A stretch of DNA of 64,000 bases from Anas platyrhynchos (Eukaryota > Chordata > Aves > Anseriformes > Anatidae). The first letter of the stretch is position 1. Every line of letters starts with the position of its first letter. The DNA lies in the NCBI RefSeq assembly GCF_047663525.1, contig NC_092616.1, forward strand, positions 2,145,501 to 2,209,500. Reading direction: 5' to 3'. This document shows positions 1 through 9,954 of the stretch, one piece after another. A program made the translations under genes and the position numbers. A model generated the notes under the pieces. The model made no database searches. It was not told where the DNA came from and saw nothing but the letters and a program-made list of their open reading frames with translations.

Positions 1-228
1 GTGCAGTAGATGAGGGGGTTCACTGCTGGGAGCATCACTGAGTACAGGACAGCCATCACCAGGTCCAAGGATGGGGATGAGATGGGAGGGCACTTCAGGT
101 AGGCAAAAAAGGTACTCCTGAGAAACAGGAAGACCACAGCCAGGTGAGGGAGGCACGTGGAGAAGGCTTTGCGCCATCCCTGCTTAGCGGGCATCCTCAG
201 CACAGCAATGAAAATCTGCATATAGCTA
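1..228 (-). pseudogene. Olfactory receptor (OR14-like) fragment, TM6-TM7, truncated at both visible ends
   Basis: Reading the minus strand from 228 down to 1 gives the SYMQIF, KAFSTCLPHL, FAYLK and NPLIY motifs of the end of TM5 through TM7, clearly paralogous to the complete receptors in this window. The 3' end lies outside the window. Upstream of SYMQ, near 228, homology stops abruptly and gives way to sequence that matches the 3' flank of the other OR units (compare 63280 onward). The first five membrane segments and the start are therefore missing, and this is a 5'-truncated gene remnant. LKCPPIS replaces the usual LKPPSIS. A real partial gene is excluded only if the junction at 228 is not an assembly error. 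Confidence 0.85.
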
Positions 229-683
229 ATGGACTCTCCTGGCAGCTTCACATTTATGTCCTGGAGGATGTCTTCTGCTGTGTCCCATGTGGGACAGTCA
301 TGCCTATGTACCTCAGTGACCATCTCTGCTGCCATTAGACACCAACAGGTTGCTCCTAAATCCTATGCTTGGTCTCTCCCAAATCCATGCAGCAACATAG
401 GGAGCAACTGCACAGCCCTGATTTTGGCACAAGCTCTGAAAGAAGAGTGAAGCATTCAGACTGCACTACGAAGATGCTGTTTTATTAAGCAGATACTAAA
501 ACCGTCAGTGCTGTCCTACTGTGAGACATGTTTAAAGAGCCTCCAGAGTAAACAGAGCGGTATCATTACTCATTACAGACATCTGCAAATGTTTCTCTAA
601 GAACATAAATGGTAATGACATTAAAGATAACAATGAAAATATACATATGAAACAAGGATGAGGCCTTCATGGGGATAGGAAAG
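229..683 (-). other. 3' flank of the OR unit, with poly(A) signal at 481-486
   Basis: This stretch matches 63270-63736 and, in its second half, 33430-33713. Those are the regions just downstream of the minus-strand ORs at 63737 and 33714. The shared text runs through a glutamate- and serine-rich nonsense reading and a conserved TTTATTAAGCAG element. On the minus strand this gives AATAAA at 486-481, about 200 bases past the stop of the OR at 684-1643. No gene of its own is seen. Confidence 0.75.
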
Positions 684-1643
684 TCACTTGTGTCGAAAGA
701 AGGGGAATTTATCACCACACAGAAACATCCATGAAATCATTTGTCTAATGGCACCCTTGAGCTCCTGGTTCCTCATGCTGTAGATGAGGGGGTTCAGTGC
801 TGGAGGCATCACCGAGTACAGAACTGCCACCAGTAGGTCAGAGGATGGGGAGGAAATGCTCAGGGGCTTCAGGTAGGCAAAAATGGCTGTGCTGAGAAAA
901 AGAGAGACCACAGCCAGGTGAGGGAGGCATGTGGAAAAGGCTTTATGCCGTCCCTCCTCGGGAGGCACCCTCAGCACAGCTCTGAAGATCTGTACATAGG
1001 AAAAGACAATGAAAGCAAAGCATCCAGATGTCAAACAAGCATTAAACAGAAGCACCCAAACTTCCCTGAGATAGGAGTCTGTACATGAGAGCTTGAGGAT
1101 CTGGGGAATTTCACAGAAGAACTGTTTCACAGCATTGCCTTGGCAGAGGGGTAGAGAAAATGTACTGGCAGTGTGCATCAGAGCATAGAGAACCCCACTG
1201 CCCCAGGCAGCTGCTGCCGTCTGGGCACAAGCTCTCCTGCCCAGGAGGGTCCCATAGTGCAGGGGCTTGCAGATGGCAACGTAGCGATCATACGCCATGG
1301 TGGTGAGAATTGAAAACTCTGCTGATATGAAGAAAACAAACAGAAAGACCTGTGCAACACATCCTGCATAGGAAATGGCCCTGGTGTCCCAGTGGGAATT
1401 GGCCATGGCTTTGGGCAGAGTGGTGGAGATGCAGCCCAGGTCGAGGAGGGCGAGGTTGAGGAGGAAGAAGTACATGGGGGTGTGGAGGCGGTGGTCACAG
1501 GCTATGGCGGTGAGGATGAGGCCGTTGCCCAGGAGGGCAGCCAGGTAGATGCCCAGGAAGAGTGCGAAGTGCAGGAGCTGCAACTCCCGCGTGTCTGCAA
1601 ATGGCAGGAGGAGGAACTCTGTGATGGAGCTGCTGTTGGATGT
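684..1643 (-). CDS. Olfactory receptor, OR14-like; canonical start codon lost (ATG to ACA)
   Basis: A seven-transmembrane odorant receptor expected in the cilia of olfactory neurons. The uninterrupted frame covers 319 codons counted from the position where the paralogues start. Motifs are LGNG (about 38-41), PMYFFL (56-61), MAYDRYVAIC (116-125), SYVQIF (215-220), KAFSTCLPHL (234-243) and NPLIYSMRN (284-292), so the body is intact. The codon aligned with the paralogues' ATG (1643-1641) reads ACA, giving TSNSSS instead of MSNSSS. The next in-frame Met is M57 in PMYFF, too late for TM1. A splice acceptor (CTGTACAG) ends at 1668, and the frame stays open to it. If the conserved upstream exon ending at 3437 is joined, an exon-1 ATG at 3457-3455 enters this frame without a stop. 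It is therefore either a start-loss pseudogene or a receptor whose start lies in exon 1. R122-equivalent DRY is intact. Confidence 0.85.
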   Translation of the reverse strand, partial: TSNSSSITEFLLLPFADTRELQLLHFALFLGIYLAALLGNGLILTAIACDHRLHTPMYFFLLNLALLDLGCISTTLPKAMANSHWDTRAISYAGCVAQVFLFVFFISAEFSILTTMAYDRYVAICKPLHYGTLLGRRACAQTAAAAWGSGVLYALMHTASTFSLPLCQGNAVKQFFCEIPQILKLSCTDSYLREVWVLLFNACLTSGCFAFIVFSYVQIFRAVLRVPPEEGRHKAFSTCLPHLAVVSLFLSTAIFAYLKPLSISSPSSDLLVAVLYSVMPPALNPLIYSMRNQELKGAIRQMISWMFLCGDKFPFFRHK

Positions 1644-1667
1644 TTGCTGCCTGTTGGGTATAGGGAT

Positions 1668-3436
1668 CTGTACAGGTAGTAAAAGATAATGAAAAGTTAG
1701 AACAGTCTTCTCTGAGTGAAACCTATACCGTTCCTTGTAGACCCTCCCCCTGCCATACTTACAGGCTTTTCCTTTCTCTCCTGGAATCTTTCAGTTAGCT
1801 CCATGACATGATCTTCAGTTTTAAAGTTCACTGCACCATGAGGAGCAGGGAACTCTGCTCCTGGGCTCTTGAGGAAATCAGTCCTGACTCAGTGCAGTCA
1901 GTACACGGGAGCACGGCAGCTGGGCAAAGTTTTATATTCAGATTTTGTCAGATGAAATCCTTTCTCACACAGAAGGGCATGTCAGCATCTGCATTCCTGT
2001 GCTACAGAATGTAGTTGACAGAAAGGAGTTTTAGGGGCAATTTTTTCTACATATCCTCTTCCGCCTCTTTGTGCCCAAGCAGCGTTCTCTACAGTCAGAA
2101 ATTCTGAGGATTTCTGCTGCACTCACAGTGAATGGTTGTGAGACCTGAGAGGCAAAGAGATTCCCTTTAGCTCAGAGCAGGCTGAGGTGGGCTGGCTGGG
2201 CTTGTTCCCAACGGCCATGATCTTGCAGCTTTTGGAGATGGAGGATAATCACATTTCTCTTACCCTGAAAAGAAGCCAGACACTGCTAAGAGAGGAGGAA
2301 TGCTATCTCACTGCCAATCCCTCAACGCCCAGCCCTTTTCAAGGTACCTGAACAATATCTCAGCACCATACCTCTTGCCAAGGACACCTAACGTTCATTT
2401 CTACAGCCCAATAGCATGTCCTTGCATTTAGCATCTCCTCTACTACGTATGCCTTCCAGATATTAGAAACATACTATGGGAAAGATTTCTATCCTCAGGG
2501 CAGCTCACAGCTCAAAAGACCAAGAGGGCAGCAACTTTTTTGTTTAAGTGGAAGAGGAAGCTAGGGGTATGTTCAGAGGAAGGGGTCTTCACTGAATGAA
2601 AAAACCATGGACTTTTCTGATGAATTAGCCCTCTGATCTCCCTTCCTCTCATTCCTTGATCATATTCCCGCTGACAGAAAGTTTTATTCTGGGAGCTGTT
2701 TCCTTGACTCAGGTCTTATTCCTGTTTAAGCTCACAGCCTCAACTCAATCTCTGTGTAGTAGTAATCTTTGCCCTTCAGCAACCTCCTGTATGCAGGGGA
2801 CTGGCTAGTGGCCTGTGCATGTTTACAGGTGGAAAAGGACCTGTAAAAATGCCCGGATGGGTGCAGCAAAGATGATGCTGTTGCTTTTGATAGGAAGAGG
2901 AGAGTCTGAAGGCAGCTTCGGGACAGCTTACAAACCTACTGATCATCAGTACCACAGTTCAGGAGTCTCAGCCATGAGCTCATATTTGGCAGCTCCTTTC
3001 CCATTTCTCCATGCTATCCGTCTCCATCCAGAAGAGTAGGACACTGGCAAGAGGACAGAATATTCCTAATTGGACTTTAAACATGAAAAACTTGCCTGCA
3101 AAATGCCACTGGGTGCTGTGTAGCTGTGAGCAGGCTGCCCTGGGCAGCAGCTTCCCACCAGCAGCAGGACCCTGCCCTGCCAGGGGGGCTCCTTCCACCC
3201 GCAGCTTCTCCCCGCAGCGCCCTGGGCAGCTCCCCGGGCAGGCTGAGTGCTGAGCCTGGCAGGCGGCAGAGGCCCTGCCCCGGCACACAGCCCCTGGGGC
3301 ACAGCAGGGACCCTGCTCTGCACCACAGCCCTGGCCTCCCCTTTCAGCAACCTGGTTGCAGAGCCTGCTGCCAGCCTCTGACAAGAGAGCACTCAGGGCC
3401 CGACCTTTCTGCATTTTCCTTCTGCCACAGACTTAC
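1668..3436 (-). other. Predicted intron of the OR at 684-1643
   Basis: Bounded by GTAAGT (3436-3431) and CTGTACAG (ending 1668), 1769 bases. From about 1680 to 3110 I see no gene and no repeat I can name. From 3110 to 3420 there is a GC-rich block present in the introns of several paralogues (19400-19690, 35690-35900). It contains CCTGCTCTGCACCACAGCC at about 3312, which is the unoccupied form of a retroviral insertion site found at 35900-36520. Confidence 0.6.
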
Positions 3437-3830
3437 CCTGTAATGTGCTGCAAGCATTGATTCCCCATCGAGCTTTCAGTATCCCCTCAATTCACGCAGC
3501 CCATAACCTCTATCTCCCTTCTCTCCCCTCCCCGTGCCAGCTGCAGGCACTGCCCCCAGGCCTGCTGCGCTGTGCAGAGGAGCTGCTCCTGGGCAGAGCT
3601 GTCTCTCTGCAGCGCTGCCCGCTTGCCAGGAGCTCCCCTTGGGCCCAGGAGCCCGGCCCAGCTCAGCAGCAGAGGCCCAGCCCAAGGCCTCCCTTGCTCT
3701 GCCCCCCACCAGGCTCCCTGCACATGGCCCTGGGGCTGCAGGGGAACCTGCTGGCAAACAGCCTGAAGGAATCCCTGGGCTTCCCTCCCTCCCCTGGGCA
3801 CACACATTTCTCACCAGCAGTGTCGTTTCT
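3437..3830 (-). promoter_or_regulatory. Conserved OR upstream exon and putative promoter (unit of OR at 684-1643)
   Basis: On the minus strand this block ends with ACAGG|GTAAGT (donor at 3436-3431). It is nearly identical to 9560-9954 and close to 19030-19391, 36610-36900, 51119-51380 and 55230-55469. All lie upstream of an OR gene in the same relative orientation. About 200 bases before the donor is CCCTTGGG (3636-3643), the palindromic core of an O/E (EBF/Olf-1) type site. It is flanked by the inverted pair CTCCTGGGC / GCCCAGGAG, which is also conserved. An ATG at 3457-3455 opens a 7-codon frame running into the donor in phase 0. Role as promoter plus first exon is inferred from conservation and position. 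Confidence 0.6.
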
Positions 3831-3959
3831 CCTATTGGAAATAAGTGTGCAGAAGGAGAGAATCACCTCTCCATGTCCTATTATTAGGCAGGACACCAAG
3901 AAATGGATGGGAGGGAGAGAGCTGAGGTCCTCTATCCCTTCAGAAGGAAGCCATTCAGA

Positions 3960-4245
3960 TGAGCATTTTCATGCCCAGGCTCTTGGCACAAGGTCTGGGA
4001 CAAGTCTGAGTGCCCTTGTGCCACAGCTGAGGTGCTGCAGCCCAGATGTGCCCCAATGCCCTCAGCCTGGGGCACAGGCAGGAGGAGCTGGATCCCCGCC
4101 TGCTGTCACAGGGCTGGGACATTGATGGAAGAGCTGCTGAGGTGTGGGGGGACAGGTCCCCCAGCTTGGGGTGCTGTGCTGGATGGGGGCAGATTCTTCA
4201 GAAGAGACAGGCGGGGATGATCAACAGGGGGTTGCCCTCCATGTG
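3960..4245 (+). repeat. Segmental duplication copy A, proximal part
   Basis: Strongly similar to 42390-42645 in the same direction and to 17670-17830 inverted. It is GC-rich and non-coding as far as can be seen; the open frames differ between copies. Together with 5450-6980 it forms the upstream arm of the OR unit starting at 1643. Confidence 0.7.
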
Positions 4246-4420
4246 AAGGATCTGTCTGGATGCATGGAGCTCGTCTATGGGATGGGCAGCAGAGTGGGGG
4301 AGCCCTTGTGGGTGAGGGTCAGAGCAGAGCCAGTCAGGGTGACCTTGTGGTCAGAGGTAGATGCCTGCAGTCAGGCTGAAGAAGCAGACAGTCTTGTGGA
4401 AGCCACTGGACTAAGATGAA
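4245..4420 (+). repeat. CR1-like LINE fragment (ORF2 5' region)
   Basis: The text from 'gagtgggggagcccttgtgg' to the Gly/Glu-rich stretch near 4385 resembles the endonuclease-domain portion of CR1 ORF2. It is short and diverged. From 4420 to 4690 nothing is recognised. Confidence 0.45.
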
Positions 4421-4689
4421 TTCAATGACACCATGTCGCCCTGGGGGCTTTTAATCAATCGGACGGTCACAGGAAAGGGACACTGCTGGGTGCAAACATT
4501 CCCGAGGTTTCTATGGGTTCTTGGAGACAGCTTCCGTACACAGCTGCCAGATGAGCCGACTAAGGTGATGTTCACCAGCATCAGGGACTTGCAAACAGGA
4601 AAACCCGTGTCCTGACACTCCTTTTGCAAAATGCACGTCATAGTCCAGATGCTTTTCAGCACAGGGAAAGAGATGAGGTTTTGGGGCCC

Positions 4690-4925
4690 AGCCCTACATC
4701 CAGCACTGCACAGGCCCACTCACTCATACACCCTGGAAGGCCTGCAGCCCCTCTGTGCCATCCCTGGGGATTTTCAGGGAGCTCCTCCTGCCCCATGGCC
4801 AGGGCAGCCAGGCCCAAGCTGCTGCAGTCAGAAAGGCTTGCTGGTCCCATTACTTCCTCATCAGCTGAGATGGAATCTCAGACAAAGAAGAGGCTGTAGT
4901 TTGCTTAAATATGCTGAGAGCATGG
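4690..4925 (+). repeat. Fragment of the GC-rich block F family
   Basis: Matches 41290-41500 ('cctgcagcccctc...gccatccctgg' through 'tctcagacaaagaag'). A second, distal piece of the same family lies at 30640-30900. No gene is supported. Confidence 0.6.
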
Positions 4926-4959
4926 GGACTGCTTCAGCCGAGAGGCAAAACCCCTCTCA

Positions 4960-5430
4960 TTTATACGCAGGAACATGGTGGAGGCTCCTAGGTCAGTCAC
5001 AGAAAGGTGTGACATATGTTGGAGAAATAATCCACTAAACACACAAAAATCCACTACTGAGGGGCAGGCACCTGGAGAGTATTGGCAGATTGACTTTAGC
5101 GATCTGCCTAGAAAAGGGGGGCTGAAGTATTTGTTATTCCTAGTGGACTCGTCTGCAGGCTGGCCTCAGGCCTTTACGTGTCGTACCAGGAAGGCGAGAG
5201 AAGTAGTACAAGCTGTGGTAAAAGAAAGAATTCCGAGATTTGGGGCACCTTTGGGAACGCCATCGGACAGAGGTCCACAATTGATAGCCAAGGGAGTTAC
5301 TGAAAGAAGCAGACTATTAGGTATTGGTTGGGATCCGCATAGCCCTTACAGACAGACCCCAGTCTAGTGGCAGAGTGGACAGAATGAATCATACTCTCAA
5401 GACTCAGGCAAAGCGTGTCAAGAAACTTCA
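4960..5430 (+). pseudogene. Endogenous retrovirus integrase relic (class I/gammaretrovirus-like pol)
   Basis: The frame from 4975 to 5367 reads as the end of an integrase zinc domain (CDICW) followed by an integrase catalytic core: WQIDFSDLP with the first Asp, then LLFLVDSSAGWPQAF, then a SDRGPQ segment with the second Asp. The frame breaks near 5350 by a small insertion. In the next frame the alignment resumes, and the position expected for the catalytic Glu carries Asp (GAC near 5378). No LTR, protease or reverse transcriptase of this element is adjacent. It is an old, inactive fragment inserted in the OR upstream arm and absent from copy B at 42880. Confidence 0.8.
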
Positions 5431-5449
5431 GTGATCTGAAGACAGCTTT

Positions 5450-6523
5450 TACCCTGTCTTTTGCAAAAGGCCCAGCCCCAGCACAAGCCTCAAACCCCAC
5501 CTTCCTGGAAGGGCTCCCAAGAGCACAGGCGTGTTGGTGCAGGAACACAGCAGTGACCTCTCCAGCACTCCACTTCCTTTATTCCGTGGCCTTTGTCAGA
5601 ATTTGGAGATGTTCCTGGTGGATGGGCCAGGAACCGCTAGGAATGAACTGGGCAGAAGGGAGGTGAGAATTTCTCAGGACAAGAAGGGAAATCTCTCATA
5701 ATTCTTGCGAGCTGTCCTGTCTCCTTGCTGCTGAACTAATAAGACTTTAAATGACACGGGCTGATGTCACAGGGGGGATGCCCTGCATCACCAGGATATC
5801 GTCACTGGAGCAGCGGCAGTGCCGGCACTTCCTTGCAAGGCCTGGTCCCTGCTGAGCACTGCTTGGTTGCTCCCCACCACTGTCCTTGTGTGGCCAGGAG
5901 TGGGGTCAGCAGGCAGCAAGCTTGCACTGGGCGACCCTCACTGACGGGCGGAGGAGCAGGGGCACCTTGCAGAGGAGCTGTGGTTGAAGAGCCAGGGCGG
6001 GCATCCCTTGTCCTGAGCTGAGGGCCAGCAGCAAGTGAGATGGAGGGCTGCTGGAGGGTGACCATTGCCTCTGATATGGTTTCCCTGTTCCCAGTGCTCC
6101 TACACCTCTCCCCCAAGGGTAAGGGTGTCAGGAGTCCCTTCCTACAGGGTGGCCCAGAGGCTGTCAGCTGTACAAAGCTGCAAGTCCTGGGCTGGGGGGG
6201 TATTGGTGGTGCTGGACAGAGCTGGTGGCTGCTGCAAGAGACCTGCTGAGAGTCCCGCTGGGCTCAGGGGACAATGTGGCAGCCAGGACTCCTGGGTTCT
6301 GATGTTAGGACTGTCCTGCAGCTCCCACAGGCCTCTCAGGACTGTTCCAGAAATACCTGAGTTGGAAATCAAGACTTCCTCTTCTACTGCTCTCCTTCAG
6401 GGGAACCTCTCTCCTTTCCCTGCTGTGCAGCCAGCCTGGTAGAGCATGTCCTGGATGCTGAGTTGCCGTCTCTGGGAGGGCAAGTCCCTGATGATGAACC
6501 CTTCCCATATCGGTACTGCGGTG
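5450..6523 (+). repeat. Segmental duplication copy A, distal part
   Basis: Matches 42890-43913 in the same direction and 16244-17350 inverted, with a short version at 32820-33150. Shared landmarks are GCTGATGTCACAGGGGG near 5760, the GACGGGCGGAGGAGCAGG run near 5943 and GGCTGTCAGCTGT near 6157. Frames are open in several phases because of composition, but none is consistent across copies. Copy C marks the same sequence in opposite orientation upstream of the OR at 20572. Confidence 0.8.
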
Positions 6524-6985
6524 GTTTTACCCGGCTATGCAGGTGAACTCCATGGCAAGTGCTCTTAAACTTCTCCACCTACAAGGAAAAGGGGGAGAAA
6601 ATATGATGAAAAGAGCTCAAGGCTTGAGGTAGAACACGAGGTCACCCACCAAATATCCTCATGGGTACCAATTATCATCACAGGCAAGACAGACTTAGCA
6701 TAGGCAGATTAATATATTTTATTACCTATCACTGGTGCACTACAACCTTGAGGAACTAGAAGCAAACAAAAAACACCATTCCCCTCATCCAGCCTCCTGT
6801 AACTCCTTGTCCTGGGTGGAACAGGATAATTGGGAATTGCAGTCAGTCCATGACATTGTTTCCACTGCTCCTTGATGGTCAATCTCTGCCCTCTCTGGGT
6901 CCCTCCTGTGGGATGCCCTCCTTCCCAAATGAATCCTGAGTGGGGCCATAAAGGGCTCAGATAATGACAGATATGACTGGATCAT
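6524..6985 (-). mobile_element. LTR2-family fragment (3' part), copy A
   Basis: On the minus strand this is the 3' portion of the element that is nearly complete at 61058-62129. It ends at GTAAAACCACC near 6525, with the CTTTTCCTTGTAGGTGG-side sequence next to it. The same element sits at the equivalent place in copies B (43914-44380), C (15783-16243, inverted) and D (32080-32820, inverted). The insertion therefore predates the duplication. Confidence 0.7.
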
Positions 6986-7342
6986 GTTAAAATAAAGTTG
7001 TTATAAGCAATAGATCAGCTTCATAGTTGCTGACCACAATGTTCATTTTTTGTTGGTGTAGTAGTTGTGTTTGGTCTCAGAACTGTGTTGGGTAGCACAT
7101 TACATATTGTGTGTGTTCCCTGTTGTGCTGTTTATCCTTTGTGGGAGCTGGTTTATGGTTATTAGTTTACTCCACGGCCTAACACTGCCTTATGTTGTGA
7201 TAAAATTACTGGTCATGAGACAAATCTGGTAGTTGTACTCAGCATTGCTGTCACCTCCATGCTCGAGGAAGGTTCTCTCAGAAACTATTTATAATTAACA
7301 GTCTTTACTTTTCTCCTCGGGGAGCCAATCTATGGAAATGAT

Positions 7343-7364
7343 GGGGGGGGGGGGGAAGGGGGGG
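7343..7364 (+). repeat. Homopurine G-run (13 G, then 7 G)
   Basis: Thirteen consecutive G, AA, then seven G. It could form a G-quadruplex and is prone to sequencing error. Copy B has only 'ggggggaaac' at the same place. Confidence 0.9.
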
Positions 7365-7634
7365 ACACTTCTCCCCACAGCTAGTTATAATAGCTCTTCA
7401 AAACTTTGAATCCTTGGGATGTTCAAATCAGCCTGTACATATTGTTATGTGTCCTGAAGGTGTTTCAGGTTTTGTTTAAGGTTAGAGTAAACTATTTCAG
7501 AATGCCACACAATGATCTGCCCTGAGGCGGGATAATTATGAGGGGCAGGGTGTGTGGGAGGATATGGGCAGGCACCTAGAACTGTGGGCACCTCCAATGC
7601 TTTCTAACTTCACCCCTGAAGAAGTGCAGATTCC

Positions 7635-7679
7635 AAATAAATAAATAAATAAGTAAGTAAATAAATAAATAAATAAAAA
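7635..7679 (+). repeat. (AAAT)n microsatellite
   Basis: About eleven AAAT/AAGT units. Copy B (45120) and the third copy (53880) have only a short A-run here, so the repeat expanded in this copy after duplication. Confidence 0.9.
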
Positions 7680-8244
7680 GGCAGAGTGCTTGAAAAAGGA
7701 GTGTCATCACCCTTGCGATTCCAAAGAGAGAGAAATCACTGCAATGTGCTAGGGTTTGGCCTATGCTTACTGAGTTGCAATCTACACAACTCCAATCCCT
7801 GCGCCTGGGCCAGAGAAACAACCTGTGCCTCTATCACTCATACATGCATATGAGAAGAAACAGGAGAGACAAAATCAGCTTGCTTAGCTAGGAAATAAGC
7901 TCCTGCTCATACGGGGAAGGACGAAGAAGAAAACGAGGCAGGCTACTCCCAAGTAGAGCCATCACAGGAAAAGGTGGATGAAGACAGAGATAACATAAAA
8001 GGAGCAGTAAGCTCCTGAGCACCATACCTTGGGGAGCTGTGAGATGTGTGATTAGATTTCAGCCATTATCTAGGCCAGCACATTGTCACCTGGCTGCTCT
8101 GATACGTGGATAACAGGGCCGGTAGCCTGGAATTAGAGGGCAGGGAAAGCAAGCAGCTGGGATCCCTCCCCAGGGAAGGGGGCATTGACAAAGCAATTGG
8201 AAAGGGGGCACAAATCCTCCCTCTCTTGAGGTAACTCCTGTCAG

Positions 8245-8640
8245 GTGTAAAGGAAAAGTATCCCTTCAAGGAAGATGTTGTATGTCACCCAGGCAAATGG
8301 ACCACCAGGGAGAGAGGCAGCCCATATCTGATGCAATTGGCCATGCTGGAGGTGATTTATGGTGATTTATGCACATTCAACAGTTTTCTACCTTGCCCGG
8401 TCACTCACAGGATCCTTCAGTTGTGGGGTTGCTGAGGGTCGACGTGCCAGTAGCTACCCAAATGGTGCACCAGTGGCAATATGGCACCACCCAAGATTCC
8501 CTGATTCCCATATATATGCTGATTCGTCAACTGCAGAGCCAAGGACTGATCAGCAAAATTTGTTCACCTTTAATAATCCCATAGGGTCAGTGCAAACATG
8601 TAATGGAGATCTGAGACTAAGGGTGGAGTATTGTGTCTAG
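8245..8640 (+). pseudogene. ERVL-type pol remnant, start of reverse transcriptase
   Basis: The frame 8369-8584 holds VATQMVHQWQYG followed by IYMLIRQLQSQGLISK, the entry to a retroviral reverse-transcriptase domain. After a frame change it continues as NGDLRLRVEY near 8600. It lies in the same direction as the gag remnant before it. The catalytic region is absent. From 8640 to 9070 no feature is recognised. Confidence 0.6.
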
Positions 8641-9069
8641 AATGAAGTCACACCAAATTAATAGATCATCTATAGTCTTCTCTCCTTATAGTCTTAGCTC
8701 TAAGAGCATTTAAATGATCTCTTACAGCACCTGAATGCTGCTGTCTGATCCCTTCCTGGGATGATAAGGAGCCAGTACCTCCAGGCCAGAACACTCTCCC
8801 TGTACCCTTGGATGCAGGCCCCTAGGTCCCATGGACTGTTAAGGGTGTAGTTTGCAAAATAACCACGGATTTTATCCCCACCCACTACCTGTTGTACACC
8901 TGAAGAGTCCTGCCTCAAGGCACAAAGGGCAGGGAGACCTTGCTGGTGAGAGCTGAGGCCCTGTGGAGATGTCCGAGACACAACAGCCATTACAGCCAAG
9001 GGTCACAGAGAAGAGAAAGGAAAAAAGAGAACATTTAAAAGAGAACAGAATAAGTTTAGCTCTGCCTGT

Positions 9070-9560
9070 GACATATGACTCCTTTTTCTCTTCTGACAGC
9101 CTCTGCAGGCTGCCCTGCACATAAGGAGTAGGGACAGGCTCAGTTGTCCTACATGTGGCATCTTCTGCCATTTCAGCTGGCCTGAGGAATGTCCCATCAG
9201 ACCAAAGGATCAACCTCAAATTTCAGCAGGTATTTCCATCCGAACAGCTCCTGCCTGTCCTCCATCTCCACTAAGGAGCTATTGTGGCTCAGTAATTCGC
9301 ATTAAAGTGCCTATGTTGTGGATACCTGAACTGAGGCCTGAGGAATCCCAGCTCCTGTGGGTCTGTGGCAGGCATGGCAGGGAGCTGAGATCCCTTTCCA
9401 GCCCCAGGAATAAAAACAGGCATGAGATGCCTTGACTGACTCTGCTGAATTAATTCCTTAAGTGGGGATGAAGGAGATCAGTCCCTTACCATGACTTGAT
9501 GTCCAAACTGATACTGGGACAAGAAGATGTGATTGTTATGCATAATTAGTGTTCCGTAAG
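9070..9560 (+). repeat. Upstream arm of OR unit (OR at 11248)
   Basis: Aligns with 18580-19030 before the OR pseudogene at 20572. Shared pieces are GCAGGCTGCCCTG, TTAGTTGTCCTA-like, TTCAGCTGGCC and GGCATGAGATG. No gene is seen. Confidence 0.65.
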
Positions 9561-9954
9561 GAGAAATGAGCCTGCTGTCAAGAAGTGTGTGTGCCCAGGG
9601 GAGGGAGGGAACTCGAGGGATCCCTTCAGGCTGTTTCCCAGCAGGTTCCCCTGCAGCCCCAGGGCCATGTGCAGGGAGCCTGGTGGGGGGCAGAGCAAGG
9701 GAGGCCTTGGGCTGGGCCTCTGCTGCTGAGCTGGGCCGGGCTCCTGGGCCCAAGGGGAACTCCTGGCAAGCGGGCAGCGCTGCACAGAGACAGCTCTGCC
9801 CAGGAGCAGCTCCTCTGCACAGCACAGCAGGGCTGGGGGCACTACCTGTGGCTGGCACTGGGAGGGGAGAGAAGGGAGATAGAGGTTACGGGCTGCGTGA
9901 ATTGTGGGATACTGAAAGCTCAATGGGGAACCAATGCTTGCAGCACATTACAGG
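9560..9954 (+). promoter_or_regulatory. Conserved OR upstream exon and putative promoter (unit of OR at 11248)
   Basis: Same module as 3437-3830, inverted. CCCAAGGG, the core of an O/E (EBF) type site, is at 9749-9756. The donor ACAGG|GTAAGT has its GT at 9955-9956. An ATG at 9934-9936 begins seven codons that end exactly at the donor. Joined to the acceptor at 11220, they read in frame through AGGAATCAA into the coding ATG at 11248. The CTCCTGGGC / GCCCAGGAG inverted pair is present. Function is inferred from six-fold conservation. Confidence 0.6.

Larger units (their letters stand above)
6990..8200 (+). mobile_element. ERVL-like leader and gag remnant
   Basis: The segment 6990-7340 matches 44450-44810 and, inverted, 15050-15385, where it lies next to an ERVL-type LTR. 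It is therefore the region just inside that element. From 7370 to 8200 it matches 44815-45345 and 53580-54540. The last of these continues into a reverse-transcriptase motif. Readings such as GYGQAP, GTSNAF, a WLL-like segment near 8090 and ELEGR near 8135 fit a Gag, but the frame is broken many times. It contains a G-run at 7343-7364 and an AAAT repeat at 7635-7679. Confidence 0.6.

Noticed and set aside
4975-5367. A domesticated integrase gene
   Set aside because: Frameshift, lost catalytic residue, no start or conserved flanks. Best read as a relic.
7343-7364. Functional G-quadruplex regulator
   Set aside because: It lies within an ERVL remnant and is not conserved in the paralogous copies.
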